Shown here: piece by piece, positions 1 to 7,201 of the stretch
Position numbering within the stretch: the stretch's first letter is position 1
Layout of the letters: each line of letters begins with the position of its first letter
Source of the DNA: DASPFV01 sp035620975
GTDB taxonomy: Bacteria; Acidobacteriota; Vicinamibacteria; Vicinamibacterales; 2-12-FULL-66-21
DNA: 13,566 nt
Assembly (NCBI GenBank): GCA_035620975.1
Contig: DASPFV010000174.1
Coordinates: 1-13,566 of the forward strand
Direction: 5' to 3'
Position numbers and translations under genes: made by a program
Notes under the pieces: model-generated
Databases searched by the model: none
What the model saw: only the letters and a program-made list of their open reading frames with translations
Told to the model about the DNA's origin: nothing

Positions 1-1371
1 GGTGGTGGCGGCAGCGGCGGCGCGCAGCAACGGGCCCTGGCCGAGCAGGCCGAGGAAGCCGCGCGCCGGCTCGAGCAGCTCGCGCGGGAGGAGAACCGGC
101 CCGATCTGGCGGAGACCGCCCGGCAGCTGCGGCAGGCCGCCGACGCGATGCGTCAGGCGTCGGCCAACGGCGAGGCGAGCGCGGCGGAAGCCGGCCGCGC
201 GCTCGAGCGGCTGCAGGAGGCCGAGCGCAAGCTCCGGCAGTCCCAGACCGGCCGCGCCGAGCGCGACATCGCCGACGCGCGGCGGCAGGCCCAGGAGATC
301 GCCCGCGAGCACGAGCAGATTGCCGACGGCGTCCGCGGCCTCGACGGTGCTGCCAACCGGGCGGATCGCGCCCAGCAGCTGGGCGAGCGCAAGGAACAGC
401 TCGAGTCGAAGGTTGCCGAACTCGAGCAGCAGCTCGATCGGGCCGCCGGCGAGATGGCCCGCAGCGAGCGCGACGCCTCGCGCAGGCTCTCGGAGGCCGC
501 CGGCTCCATGCGCGACAACCGGCTGCGCGACAAGATCCGCTACTCGCGATCGATGATTCGCGCCGGCGTCCAGGGCAACGACGCCGCGGCGCTCGAGCAG
601 GAGATCGGATCCAACATCGGCGAGCTCCAGAAGAAGATCGAGGAGGCGGCCGCCGCGCTCGGGCAGACCCGCGGCGATCCGGTGGCCGGCGCGCTCGAGA
701 AGGCCCAGGAGCTGGCCCGCGGCCTCGACTCCCTCGATCAGCGCATGCGCGAGCGGTCAGGCCGTGACCAGAACGGGCGCGCCCAGCAGGGTCGCGAGGG
801 CCAGCCGGGTGAACAGGGACAGCAAGGCCAGCGGGGCCAGTCCGGGAGCGAAGGGCAGTCCGGGAGTGAAGGCCAGCAGGGCCAGGGTGGTGAGGGCGGC
901 CAGCGCGATCAGGGACGCACGACCGATGGCCGCGGCGGCAGCGGCGACACCACCGGCGAATGGCGTTCCGGCGGCAGTGGCGACCGACGGCCCGGCGGCT
1001 TCACCCAGGAGGACGTGCGCCAGTTCCGCGGCGAGATCCGGCAGTGGACGCGCGAGGCGGAGCAGCTCCGGCGCCTGCTGCAGGGTCAGCGGATCGAGGG
1101 GCGCGAGCTCGACGACATCCTCCGGGACCTGCGCGCGCTGGACGACGACCGGGTCTACAAGGACGTCGAGGAGCTGGCGCGGCTCCAGTCCCAGGTCACC
1201 GAAGGGCTGAAGCGCTTCGAGTACGGGCTGCGCCGCCGCCTCGAAGGCAACAGCGGCCAGATCCTGCTCTCGGGATCGGACGAGGTGCCGGAGCAGTTCC
1301 GCAAGCTGGTGGAGCAGTACTACAAGTCGCTCTCGAAGCCGGAGGCCCGGGCCCCGGAGAAGAAGCCGTAG
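1..1371 (+). CDS. DUF4175-like coiled-coil protein, 3' part (partial at left edge)
   Basis: The frame is open from the first base and ends at the TAG at 1369-1371, so the visible 456 codons are the C-terminal part of a larger protein; the ATG at 148 is internal. Residues 1 to about 250 are Glu/Arg/Gln/Ala-rich with heptad spacing, so a long coiled coil is predicted. Residues of about 259-330 form a low-complexity Gly/Gln/Ser/Glu stretch of collagen-like texture (GREGQPGEQGQQGQRGQ and similar). The last 120 residues are again helical and end in a conserved-looking block, LLSGSDEVPEQFRKLVEQYY. This composition, that C-terminal block and the adjacent DUF4159 gene resemble the large DUF4175 proteins that I recall beside MoxR/DUF58 clusters in Acidobacteriota. 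Those proteins have N-terminal membrane segments, which lie outside this window. The molecular function is unknown. The family call rests on resemblance, not on a search. Confidence 0.75.
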   Translation, partial: GGGGSGGAQQRALAEQAEEAARRLEQLAREENRPDLAETARQLRQAADAMRQASANGEASAAEAGRALERLQEAERKLRQSQTGRAERDIADARRQAQEIAREHEQIADGVRGLDGAANRADRAQQLGERKEQLESKVAELEQQLDRAAGEMARSERDASRRLSEAAGSMRDNRLRDKIRYSRSMIRAGVQGNDAAALEQEIGSNIGELQKKIEEAAAALGQTRGDPVAGALEKAQELARGLDSLDQRMRERSGRDQNGRAQQGREGQPGEQGQQGQRGQSGSEGQSGSEGQQGQGGEGGQRDQGRTTDGRGGSGDTTGEWRSGGSGDRRPGGFTQEDVRQFRGEIRQWTREAEQLRRLLQGQRIEGRELDDILRDLRALDDDRVYKDVEELARLQSQVTEGLKRFEYGLRRRLEGNSGQILLSGSDEVPEQFRKLVEQYYKSLSKPEARAPEKKP

Positions 1372-1376
1372 GGGGG

Positions 1377-2201
1377 ATGCGCCGCGCGGCCGCTGCGCTC
1401 GCCGTCGCCATCCTGCTCGCCGGCGCCGCCGGCGCGCAGGACTTCTTCCCTTGGAACCGGGGATTCCGCCGCGCACCGCCCCGCTTCCCCGACGCCCTGA
1501 GCTTCGACGGCAGCTTCAACTTCTGCCGCCTCATGTACAACAGCGTCCGGCGCGAGGCGGGCGGGCAGGGCTGGTGGACCGACTATCCGGACGCCGACAC
1601 GAACTTCTCGATCCGCCTCGCCGAGCTCACGAAGACGCGGGTGAGCCGTCAGCCGGACGGCCAGCCGAACTACCTCGTCGTTCGAGCCATCGATCCGGCG
1701 CTCTTCCAGTGCCCTTTCGTGATCATCGAGGACGCCGGGACTGCCGGGTTCACCGACGAAGAGGTCCTGCGGCTGCGCGAGTATCTGCTGAAGGGCGGCT
1801 TCATGTGGGTCGACGACTTCTGGGGCACGCGGGCGTGGATGGAGTGGCGCGACGAGATTGCGCGCGTGCTCCCGCCTTCCGACTATCCCATCGCCGATCT
1901 GTCGATCGCGCATCCGCTGTTCCGGACCATGTTCGAGATCCGCGAGATTCCGCAGATCCCGTCGATCGCGCACTGGCGCCGCAGCGACGGAGGCACTTCC
2001 GAGCGCGGTTACGACAGCGACACCGTCAACCTGCGCGGCATCTCGGACAAGCACGGCCGCCTGATGGTGCTCATGACGCACAACACCGACATCGCCGACT
2101 CCTGGGAGCGCGAAGGGGAGGATCCCCAGTTCTTCTACTCGTTCTCGCCCAACGGCTACGCGGTCGGTATCAACGTCATGATGTACGCGATGACGCACTG
2201 A
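1377..2201 (+). CDS. Secreted DUF4159-domain protein
   Basis: The ORF encodes 274 aa. The ATG at 1377 was chosen because it follows the upstream stop by 5 bp, has a purine-rich AGGGGGG immediately before it that overlaps that stop codon, and gives a good signal peptide: MRR, then an Ala/Leu/Val core, then a cleavage site near AGAAGAQD. A longer in-frame ORF reaches back to 960 but would overlap the previous gene entirely. The mature part starts with FNFCRLMYNS and GWWTDYPDADTNFSIRLAELT, and continues with LREYLLKGGFMWVDDFWG and a C-terminal GINVMMYAMTH. These are hallmarks of DUF4159, a glutamine-amidotransferase-like fold in which a conserved active site has not been shown. It is probably translationally coupled to the preceding DUF4175-like gene and may work with it at the cell envelope. 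The biochemical role is unknown. Confidence 0.85.
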   Translation: MRRAAAALAVAILLAGAAGAQDFFPWNRGFRRAPPRFPDALSFDGSFNFCRLMYNSVRREAGGQGWWTDYPDADTNFSIRLAELTKTRVSRQPDGQPNYLVVRAIDPALFQCPFVIIEDAGTAGFTDEEVLRLREYLLKGGFMWVDDFWGTRAWMEWRDEIARVLPPSDYPIADLSIAHPLFRTMFEIREIPQIPSIAHWRRSDGGTSERGYDSDTVNLRGISDKHGRLMVLMTHNTDIADSWEREGEDPQFFYSFSPNGYAVGINVMMYAMTH

Positions 2202-2343
2202 GCTGCTGCCCTCACCTCGCTCCTCCAGGACTGCCGGTAGTCCCGGCCGATGCCTGCAGACCCGCTCCCTGCCGCCCCCCGCAAGCTATCGGTTTTCGGT
2301 CTCCTTGCCGTGGCTGCCTTCGGCCCGTGCAGCTGGACGCGTG
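2202..2343. other. Intergenic region with no recognisable gene
   Basis: This stretch lies between the stop of the DUF4159 gene and the heptamer array. No ORF with coding character, no stem with a T-tract and no convincing promoter were seen. The only structure is a weak 5-bp inverted repeat, GGACT/AGTCC, around 2228-2243. Confidence 0.5.
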
Positions 2344-2454
2344 AACCTGGAACCCGGAACCTGTAGCCCTGAGCCCTGAGCCCTGAGCCCTGAGCCTTGA
2401 GCCTTGAGCCTTGAGCCTTGAGCCTTGAGCCCTTGAATTGAGCCTTGAACTCAG
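2344..2454. repeat. Heptanucleotide tandem array (AGCCYTG / AACCYGG)
   Basis: Twelve contiguous 7-bp units run from 2344 to 2427. Three are AACCTGG-like (AACCTGG, AACCCGG, AACCTGT), four are AGCCCTG and five are AGCCTTG. A degenerate tail continues to 2454 with one more AGCCTTG and the related AACTCAG. The array overlaps the stop codon (2451-2453) of the minus-strand propeller gene. Read on that strand it is (R)GGCTCAA-type. The gradient of variants suggests growth by slippage. A minus-strand reading frame through it gives a KAQGSRL-like peptide repeat, but nothing else supports coding. Confidence 0.95.
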
Positions 2455-3485
2455 TCCAGCCGCAGAAGCCCGATTCGTCCGTCCTCACCCACGCCCCACG
2501 CGTGCGCGCCGCTCGGCGATACGCTGAGCGCGTGGAAGCCCGGGCCAGCGAGCCCCCGCCACGTCCGGCCATCATCCATCGACAGGTCGGTGCCCGATGG
2601 GCCGACGGCGAGCACGAGAGAGGGCCGTCCCGGCACGTAGGCGACGGCTGATCGGAACCCGGAGAGGCCCCTGACGGGTTCCCACGTCATGCCGCCGTCA
2701 CGCGTGACGGCGGCGTTCTCCCCCGTGTCGTCAGGTTTCAGGTAGTCGCCGCCCACCACGATCCCGTGCTGCGCATCCCGAAACGCGATCGAGAAGATGC
2801 CCGAGCTCGCACCGGAGGCGAGCGGAGTCGGCGACACCCCCCAGGTGCGCCCGCGATCGACCGAGCGCAGCACTCGCGACAGCGAGGCTGCGCCGGTGGC
2901 AATCCAGACCCGGTCGCGGCCGTGCACGGCGACGTTCGTGCCGCTTGCCGCGAAGGCTCCCTCGCCGGGCAGCGCAGGCGGGAGGTTCTCGACCGGCACG
3001 CGTAACCACTGCCGCCCGCCGTCGATCGTCCTCACCACGAGGAAGCGGCCGTCAATGGAATCGCTGAAGGCGACGCCGCTCAGGGCATCCCAGAAGCCCA
3101 TCGCGTCGAAGAAGCCCTGTTCCTCGTGGTTCACGAACTGCTCGATCCAGGTGCCTCCCGCGTCCGACGTCTTGTAGATACGCGACTGATCGCCAGGGCC
3201 GATGCTGAGGACGTACGCGGTCCGCGCGTCGACCGCATCGATGTCGCGGAAGTCGCGCGAGCTGGCGCCCGGGACCGCCAGCGATTCCCAGCTCCGGCCT
3301 CCGTCGGCCGTCCGCAGCACGGTGCCACTGGCGCCGCTCGCCCAGACCACGTGATCGTCGACGGCGCTGACGCCGCGCAGCCGCGCGGTCACCCCGCTGC
3401 TCTGGGCGGTCCACTGCGGCAGCGGAGCGGCTTGAAGCACTCCGGCGAGGATCGCGGCCCCACCCAGCCAGTGCATCGATGTCAT
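2451..3485 (-). CDS. Secreted Asp-box (BNR/Ycf48-like) beta-propeller protein
   Basis: The protein is 344 aa. The start at 3485 is preferred over an in-frame ATG 48 bp upstream because GAAGGGAAACTG gives a well-spaced Shine-Dalgarno, and because MTSMHWLGGAAILAGVLQAA is a plausible signal peptide. Six Asp-box motifs of the form (S/T)xDxGxxW are visible at about residues 59-66 (TADGGRSW), 106-113, 153-160, 208-215 (SVDRGRTW), 261-268 (TRDGGMTW) and 302-309 (SMDDGRTW). Their spacing of about 35-55 residues fits propeller blades. Such proteins are often named photosystem II stability factor-like or, loosely, oxidoreductase; no catalytic residues are evident and no photosynthetic role is implied. 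It is expected in the periplasm or outside the cell. It is transcribed divergently from the lysine cluster, and no clear promoter of its own was found. Its stop codon lies within the heptamer array. Confidence 0.88.
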   Translation of the reverse strand: MTSMHWLGGAAILAGVLQAAPLPQWTAQSSGVTARLRGVSAVDDHVVWASGASGTVLRTADGGRSWESLAVPGASSRDFRDIDAVDARTAYVLSIGPGDQSRIYKTSDAGGTWIEQFVNHEEQGFFDAMGFWDALSGVAFSDSIDGRFLVVRTIDGGRQWLRVPVENLPPALPGEGAFAASGTNVAVHGRDRVWIATGAASLSRVLRSVDRGRTWGVSPTPLASGASSGIFSIAFRDAQHGIVVGGDYLKPDDTGENAAVTRDGGMTWEPVRGLSGFRSAVAYVPGRPSLVLAVGPSGTDLSMDDGRTWRGLAGPGFHALSVSPSGAHAWGVGEDGRIGLLRLD

Positions 3486-3514
3486 CAGTTTCCCTTCTGC
3501 TGCCGGCGGCCCCA

Positions 3515-3543
3515 TTGACTGTTCCCGCGGCACTCCCTATACT
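3515..3543 (+). promoter_or_regulatory. Near-consensus housekeeping promoter for the asd/lysine cluster leader
   Basis: TTGACT at 3515-3520 and TATACT at 3538-3543 are separated by exactly 17 bp, a strong sigma-70-type match in very GC-rich DNA. The expected transcription start is near 3550-3551. The first gene in that direction is asd at 3749, which leaves a transcribed leader of about 200 nt. The promoter lies 30 bp outside the divergent propeller gene's start codon, so the promoter of that gene must overlap this region or lie further into the leader. Confidence 0.75.
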
Positions 3544-3552
3544 GCCTCGCAG

Positions 3553-3633
3553 ATGTTCTACACCGCGCAGGAAACTACCGCCCGGAAGCGAGTCAAGCGA
3601 CTCGGCCGGCCGGTAGTGTGGATGCGCCCGTAA
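3553..3633 (+). CDS. Possible 26-aa leader peptide upstream of asd
   Basis: The ATG at 3553 lies about 2-3 nt from the predicted transcription start, so translation would be essentially leaderless. The ORF ends at TAA 3631-3633, 31 bp before the terminator stem. The peptide begins MFYTAQETT and is strongly basic in the middle (ARKRVKRLGRP). It has Thr at 4, 8 and 9, Lys at 12 and 15, and Arg at 11, 13, 16, 19 and 25. Codons 8-14 lie in the 5' arm of leader hairpin 1 and codon 15 is its loop, so a stalled ribosome there would open it. Thr and Lys are end products of the pathway downstream, but the codon run is weaker than in classical attenuators. The ORF could be fortuitous; a short ORF in GC-rich DNA is weak evidence on its own. 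Confidence 0.35.
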   Translation: MFYTAQETTARKRVKRLGRPVVWMRP

Positions 3634-3698
3634 CGGTCACTTCGGACAGCACGGATTCACACGAGCCCGCCGGCCTCAGCAGAGGTCGGCGGGCTTTT
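3574..3698 (+). promoter_or_regulatory. Structured RNA leader of asd, candidate attenuator or unknown aptamer
   Basis: Three helices are visible. Hairpin 1 pairs ACTACCG (3574-3580) with CGGTAGT (3611-3617). Inside it are CCGG/CCGG (3582-3585 with 3606-3609) and CGAGTC/GACTCG (3589-3594 with 3599-3604), closed by the loop AAGC. Hairpin 2 pairs GTGTGGAT (3616-3623) with ATTCACAC (3655-3662), 8 bp including one G-U. The third helix is the terminator at 3665-3694. GGCCGGC (3604-3610), in the 3' arm of hairpin 1, is perfectly complementary to GCCGGCC (3669-3675) in the terminator 5' arm. The pairing can continue with GGT (3612-3614) against GCC (3665-3667), so it competes with both and would enclose hairpin 2. 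No lysine, SAM or other riboswitch core that I know was recognised. An independent small RNA of about 150 nt is the main alternative. Confidence 0.55.
3665..3698 (+). terminator. Intrinsic terminator in the asd leader
   Basis: GCCCGCCGGCCTC (3665-3677) and GAGGTCGGCGGGC (3682-3694) form a 13-bp stem with one G-U pair and an AGCA loop, followed by TTTT (3695-3698). The T-tract is short but sits directly after the stem and only on the + strand. No + strand gene ends upstream: the preceding gene is on the - strand and starts at 3485. The element therefore terminates transcripts from the 3515 promoter, before asd. Confidence 0.75.
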
Positions 3699-3748
3699 CA
3701 CTTTCCGCGTTCTCGTTCCCTCGATCCACGGGAGCGCCAGCAGGGATC

Positions 3749-4825
<1,077 letters not shown>

Positions 4826-4964
4826 GGGGAGCCGGGCGTACTACGGTCGGTGCATTGGGGCCCCTGGCGCCCCTGGGTGCGAAGGGTCGCGTGGGTGCGA
4901 GGCCGCGTGTGAGTGGTGCGCCGAAGCTGGCGCGCCGGAAGGTGGGAGCTCTGGAAGCGGGATC
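4826..4964. other. asd-lysC spacer with short direct repeats
   Basis: The spacer is 139 bp. It holds paired short repeats: GCCCCTGG twice (about 4860-4878) and GGGTGCGA twice (about 4875-4900). The lysC frame is open back to 4797 across this spacer, but the upstream extension reads as Gly/Ala/Cys low complexity and would overlap asd, so it is treated as non-coding. No terminator or good promoter was found, so cotranscription of asd and lysC is the simplest reading. Confidence 0.5.
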
Positions 4965-6404
4965 ATGAATACGATTGTGATGAAGTTTGGCGGCACGTCG
5001 GTTGCCGATGCAGAGGCGGTCCGTCGGCTGGTCGCGATCGTTGGATCTGCGGCCGCAGCCGGGCAGATTCCCGTGGTCGTGGTCTCGGCGATGTCGGGCG
5101 TGACCGATCGGTTGCTCGAGCTGGCGGAGCTCGCAGCGAGCGGCGAGCGAGGCACGCTCAGGCAGGGTGTCGACGAGCTGCGCGCGCGGCATCGGGGCGC
5201 GCTCCGGGCGCTGGTGCATTCGCCGCGGTCCGAGAGCTGCGGCCGGGAGCTCGACGAGCAGCTCGACGAGCTGCAGGCCATGCTGACCGCGCTGGCGATT
5301 CTCCGCGAAGCCTCCCCGCGCTCGCGTGACGGCGTCGCGGCCACGGGCGAGCTGCTGAGCAGCCGCCTCGTAGCTGCGGCGCTCGCCGAGTCCGGTCTGC
5401 CCGCCGTCTGGGCCGACGCCAGGCGCGTCATCGTCACCGACGACCGCTACACGACGGCGGCGCCGCTGGCCGACCAGACGGCCGACGCCGTGCACCGCGA
5501 GATCGAGCCCCAGATCCGGACCGGGCACATCGTCGTTCTTGGCGGGTTCGTCGGGGCCACGCGCGATGGCGTCACCACCACGCTCGGCCGCGGCGGCTCC
5601 GACTACTCCGCCTCCATCGTCGGGGCCGCCATCGGGCGCCTGCAGCACGCTACGGCGATCGGCTGCCGCGAGATCCAGATCTGGACCGACGTGGACGGCA
5701 TGCTCACCGCCGATCCGCGGATCGTGGCCGGCACCCACGTCGTGCCGGAGCTGTCGTTCGGCGAGGCCTCCGAGCTGGCGTACTTCGGAGCCAAAGTGCT
5801 GCACCCGAGCACGATTCTTCCGGCCGTGGATCGTGACATTCCCGTGCGCATCCTGAACAGTCGCCGTCCCGAGGGGCCCGGCACGCTCATCACCGCCGCG
5901 CCAGCGGGACGGCCGGCGGCCGTCACGGCGCTCGCCTGCAAGCGGGGCGTCACCGTCATCGAGGTGACCTCCACCCGCATGCTGATGGCGTATGGGTTCC
6001 TTCGCCGCTTCTTCGAGGTGTTCGAACGCCACCACACGGCGGTCGACGTCGTGACGACGTCGGAGGTCAGCGTGTCGGTGACGGTGGACGACGCGCGGCA
6101 CCTGGACGCGATCGTCAGGGATCTGCGGGAGTTCGCACAGGTCGCGGTCGAGCGCGACATGGCGCTGCTCTGCGCCGTCGGCGACGCGCTGCGGGCCGAT
6201 GCCACGCTCGCCGTCCGCGTGCTCGGGACGCTGGAGGGGTTCCCGCTCAGGATGGTGTCGCAGGCGGCTTCGCGCCGTAACATCACCTGCGTCGTGCACG
6301 GCAAGGATCTACCCGCGGCGATGGCGAGACTGCACGAGGCATGGTTCCGCGATCGTGCTCCAGCGGCGGAGGAGGCCGGAACGGCCCGGCATGATCGCGC
6401 CTGA
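4965..6404 (+). CDS. lysC: Aspartate kinase with C-terminal ACT regulatory region
   Basis: The protein is 479 aa and phosphorylates aspartate in the first step of the aspartate pathway. The ATG at 4965 gives the canonical N-terminus MNTIVMKFGGTSV, with KFGGTS binding nucleotide, and is preceded by GGAAGCGGGATC. Further kinase signatures are GVAATGELLSSRL (residues 123-135), GGFVGATRDGVTTTLGRGGSDYSA (193-216) and IWTDVDGMLTADPR (239-252). The ACT region begins at about 323 with GVTVIEVTSTRML and extends to about 460, including VVTTSEVSVSV. It is the usual site of feedback inhibition by lysine and/or threonine, although which effector applies cannot be read from sequence. It is monofunctional: no homoserine dehydrogenase is fused. 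Its last 14 bp overlap dapB, suggesting translational coupling. Confidence 0.96.
   Translation: MNTIVMKFGGTSVADAEAVRRLVAIVGSAAAAGQIPVVVVSAMSGVTDRLLELAELAASGERGTLRQGVDELRARHRGALRALVHSPRSESCGRELDEQLDELQAMLTALAILREASPRSRDGVAATGELLSSRLVAAALAESGLPAVWADARRVIVTDDRYTTAAPLADQTADAVHREIEPQIRTGHIVVLGGFVGATRDGVTTTLGRGGSDYSASIVGAAIGRLQHATAIGCREIQIWTDVDGMLTADPRIVAGTHVVPELSFGEASELAYFGAKVLHPSTILPAVDRDIPVRILNSRRPEGPGTLITAAPAGRPAAVTALACKRGVTVIEVTSTRMLMAYGFLRRFFEVFERHHTAVDVVTTSEVSVSVTVDDARHLDAIVRDLREFAQVAVERDMALLCAVGDALRADATLAVRVLGTLEGFPLRMVSQAASRRNITCVVHGKDLPAAMARLHEAWFRDRAPAAEEAGTARHDRA
6368..6390 (+). promoter_or_regulatory. dapB ribosome-binding site with intervening hairpin
   Basis: The only strong Shine-Dalgarno is GGAGGA (6368-6373), 17 nt before the dapB ATG. 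That is too far for normal use. Between them lies a perfect GGCCG-GAA-CGGCC hairpin (6374-6386), then CGGC. If folded, it would bring the Shine-Dalgarno to about 4 nt from the ATG. It also sits inside the lysC coding region. Confidence 0.4.
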
Positions 6405-7092
6405 ACGCATCCGGGTGCTGGTCGTCGGCCATGGGCGCATGGGGCGGCTCGTCGAGACGCTCGCGCCCGAATACGATTTCGAGGTGGTGGGGATCGTCAC
6501 CCGCAGCAATGCCGGCACACCTTCGGACTGGCCCGTGGCCGACGTGGCGATCGACTTCTCGACCGGGGATGCCGTGCCCGCGAATGCAAGACGGCTCCTC
6601 GACTGCGACACGAACCTGGTGATCGGGACCACCGGCTGGCAGTCGGCCGAGGCCTCGGTCCGCGAGTACGCGGCGGCGAAGCAGGCCGGGGTCGTGGCGG
6701 CCCCGAATTTCGCGCCCGGCGTGAACCTCTTCCTGGCGCTCGTCGCACGTGCCGGTGAGCTCTTCGGGCCGCGGCCCGAATTCGGCGCCTGGCTCCACGA
6801 GCTCCACCACGCCGCAAAGCGCGACGCGCCATCGGGCACCGCGCTCGCCATGCAGGCCGGTCTCGAGCGCGCCGGGTTCGGCCGCTCCCTGAACGTCGCC
6901 TCGACGCGCGCCGGCTCGATCCCGGGCACGCACACGCTCGGCTTCGACGCCGCGGCGGAGACGATTACGCTGACGCACACGACGCGCGACCGGAGCGTGT
7001 TCGCGCGCGGCGCCCTCGAAGCCGCGCGATGGATCCACGGGCGCCAGGGGTGGTTCACGATGCTCGATGTGTTGGGACTGGTGGGTTCATAG
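6391..7092 (+). CDS. dapB: 4-hydroxy-tetrahydrodipicolinate reductase
   Basis: The protein is 233 aa, slightly shorter than the usual 240-270, and reduces the DapA product to tetrahydrodipicolinate with NAD(P)H. The start at 6391 lies inside the 3' end of lysC and gives MIAPERIRVLVVGHGRMGR, with GHGRMG as the nucleotide-binding loop. GTTGW (residues 79-83) and APNFAPGVN (104-112) are family motifs. ELHHAAKRDAPSGTA (137-151) is the catalytic signature, with His139/His140, Lys143 and the substrate-binding SGT. The frame is open upstream to 6199, but that part belongs to the lysC coding region. The frame ends at a TAG (7090-7092) where a heptamer repeat begins. It is probably cotranscribed with lysC. 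Confidence 0.95.
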   Translation: MIAPERIRVLVVGHGRMGRLVETLAPEYDFEVVGIVTRSNAGTPSDWPVADVAIDFSTGDAVPANARRLLDCDTNLVIGTTGWQSAEASVREYAAAKQAGVVAAPNFAPGVNLFLALVARAGELFGPRPEFGAWLHELHHAAKRDAPSGTALAMQAGLERAGFGRSLNVASTRAGSIPGTHTLGFDAAAETITLTHTTRDRSVFARGALEAARWIHGRQGWFTMLDVLGLVGS

Positions 7093-7126
7093 GTTCGAGG
7101 TTCAAGGGTTCCAGGTTCAGGGGTCA
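7091..7126. repeat. Short degenerate heptamer array after dapB
   Basis: Five units run from within the dapB stop codon: AGGTTCG, AGGTTCA, AGGGTTCC (8 bp), AGGTTCA and GGGGTCA. They belong to the same sequence family as the array after the propeller gene and, as there, read GGTTCA/GGCTCA on the strand of the gene they follow. Confidence 0.75.
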
Positions 7127-7154
7127 AGTTTTCGTTGTGTGAGTGCGTGGTTGG

Positions 7155-7175
7155 TCGGCAGCAATGGTAGGCTGA
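7155..7175 (+). promoter_or_regulatory. Probable extended -10 promoter for dapA
   Basis: TCGGCAG (7155-7161), 6 bp, then TAGGCTGA (7168-7175). TAGGCT preceded by TGG fits an extended -10 (TGn-TAGGCT), and no good -35 is present at normal spacing. The same 21-bp pattern (17 identities) occurs upstream of the TSUP gene at 9961-9981. The predicted start near 7180 leaves a leader of about 22 nt that includes the Shine-Dalgarno GGGAGG. It would let dapA-dapD-dapE be expressed apart from asd-lysC-dapB. Confidence 0.55.
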
Positions 7176-7189
7176 CGCCCTGAGTGGCG

Positions 7190-7195
7190 CGGGAG
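7190..7195 (+). promoter_or_regulatory. Shine-Dalgarno GGGAGG that sets the dapA start
   Basis: GGGAGG lies 6 nt before the ATG at 7202. An in-frame GTG at 7184 would place this site inside the coding region, so 7202 is the better start. Confidence 0.7.
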
Positions 7196-7201
7196 GTCCC
7201 C

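Noticed and set aside
960..1376. Upstream extension of the DUF4159 gene
   Set aside because: It overlaps the preceding coding region fully, and the signal peptide starts at the ATG at 1377.
757..1476. Long antisense ORFs opposite the DUF4175-like, lysC, dapB, dapA and dapE-like genes
   Set aside because: These are typical of very GC-rich DNA: Arg/Ala/Pro-rich translations with no motifs, lying opposite well-supported genes.
2344..2454. CRISPR array
   Set aside because: The units are 7 bp with no spacers, and there are no cas genes nearby.
2156..2575. Minus-strand ORF with a KAQGSRL-like peptide repeat
   Set aside because: It is simply the heptamer array read in frame; it overlaps the ends of two real genes and has no other coding features.
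3486..3533. 16-codon N-terminal extension of the propeller protein
   Set aside because: The ATG at 3485 has the Shine-Dalgarno and starts the signal peptide. The extension would run through the asd promoter.
7184..7201. GTG start for dapA
   Set aside because: The Shine-Dalgarno GGGAGG lies between this GTG and the ATG at 7202.
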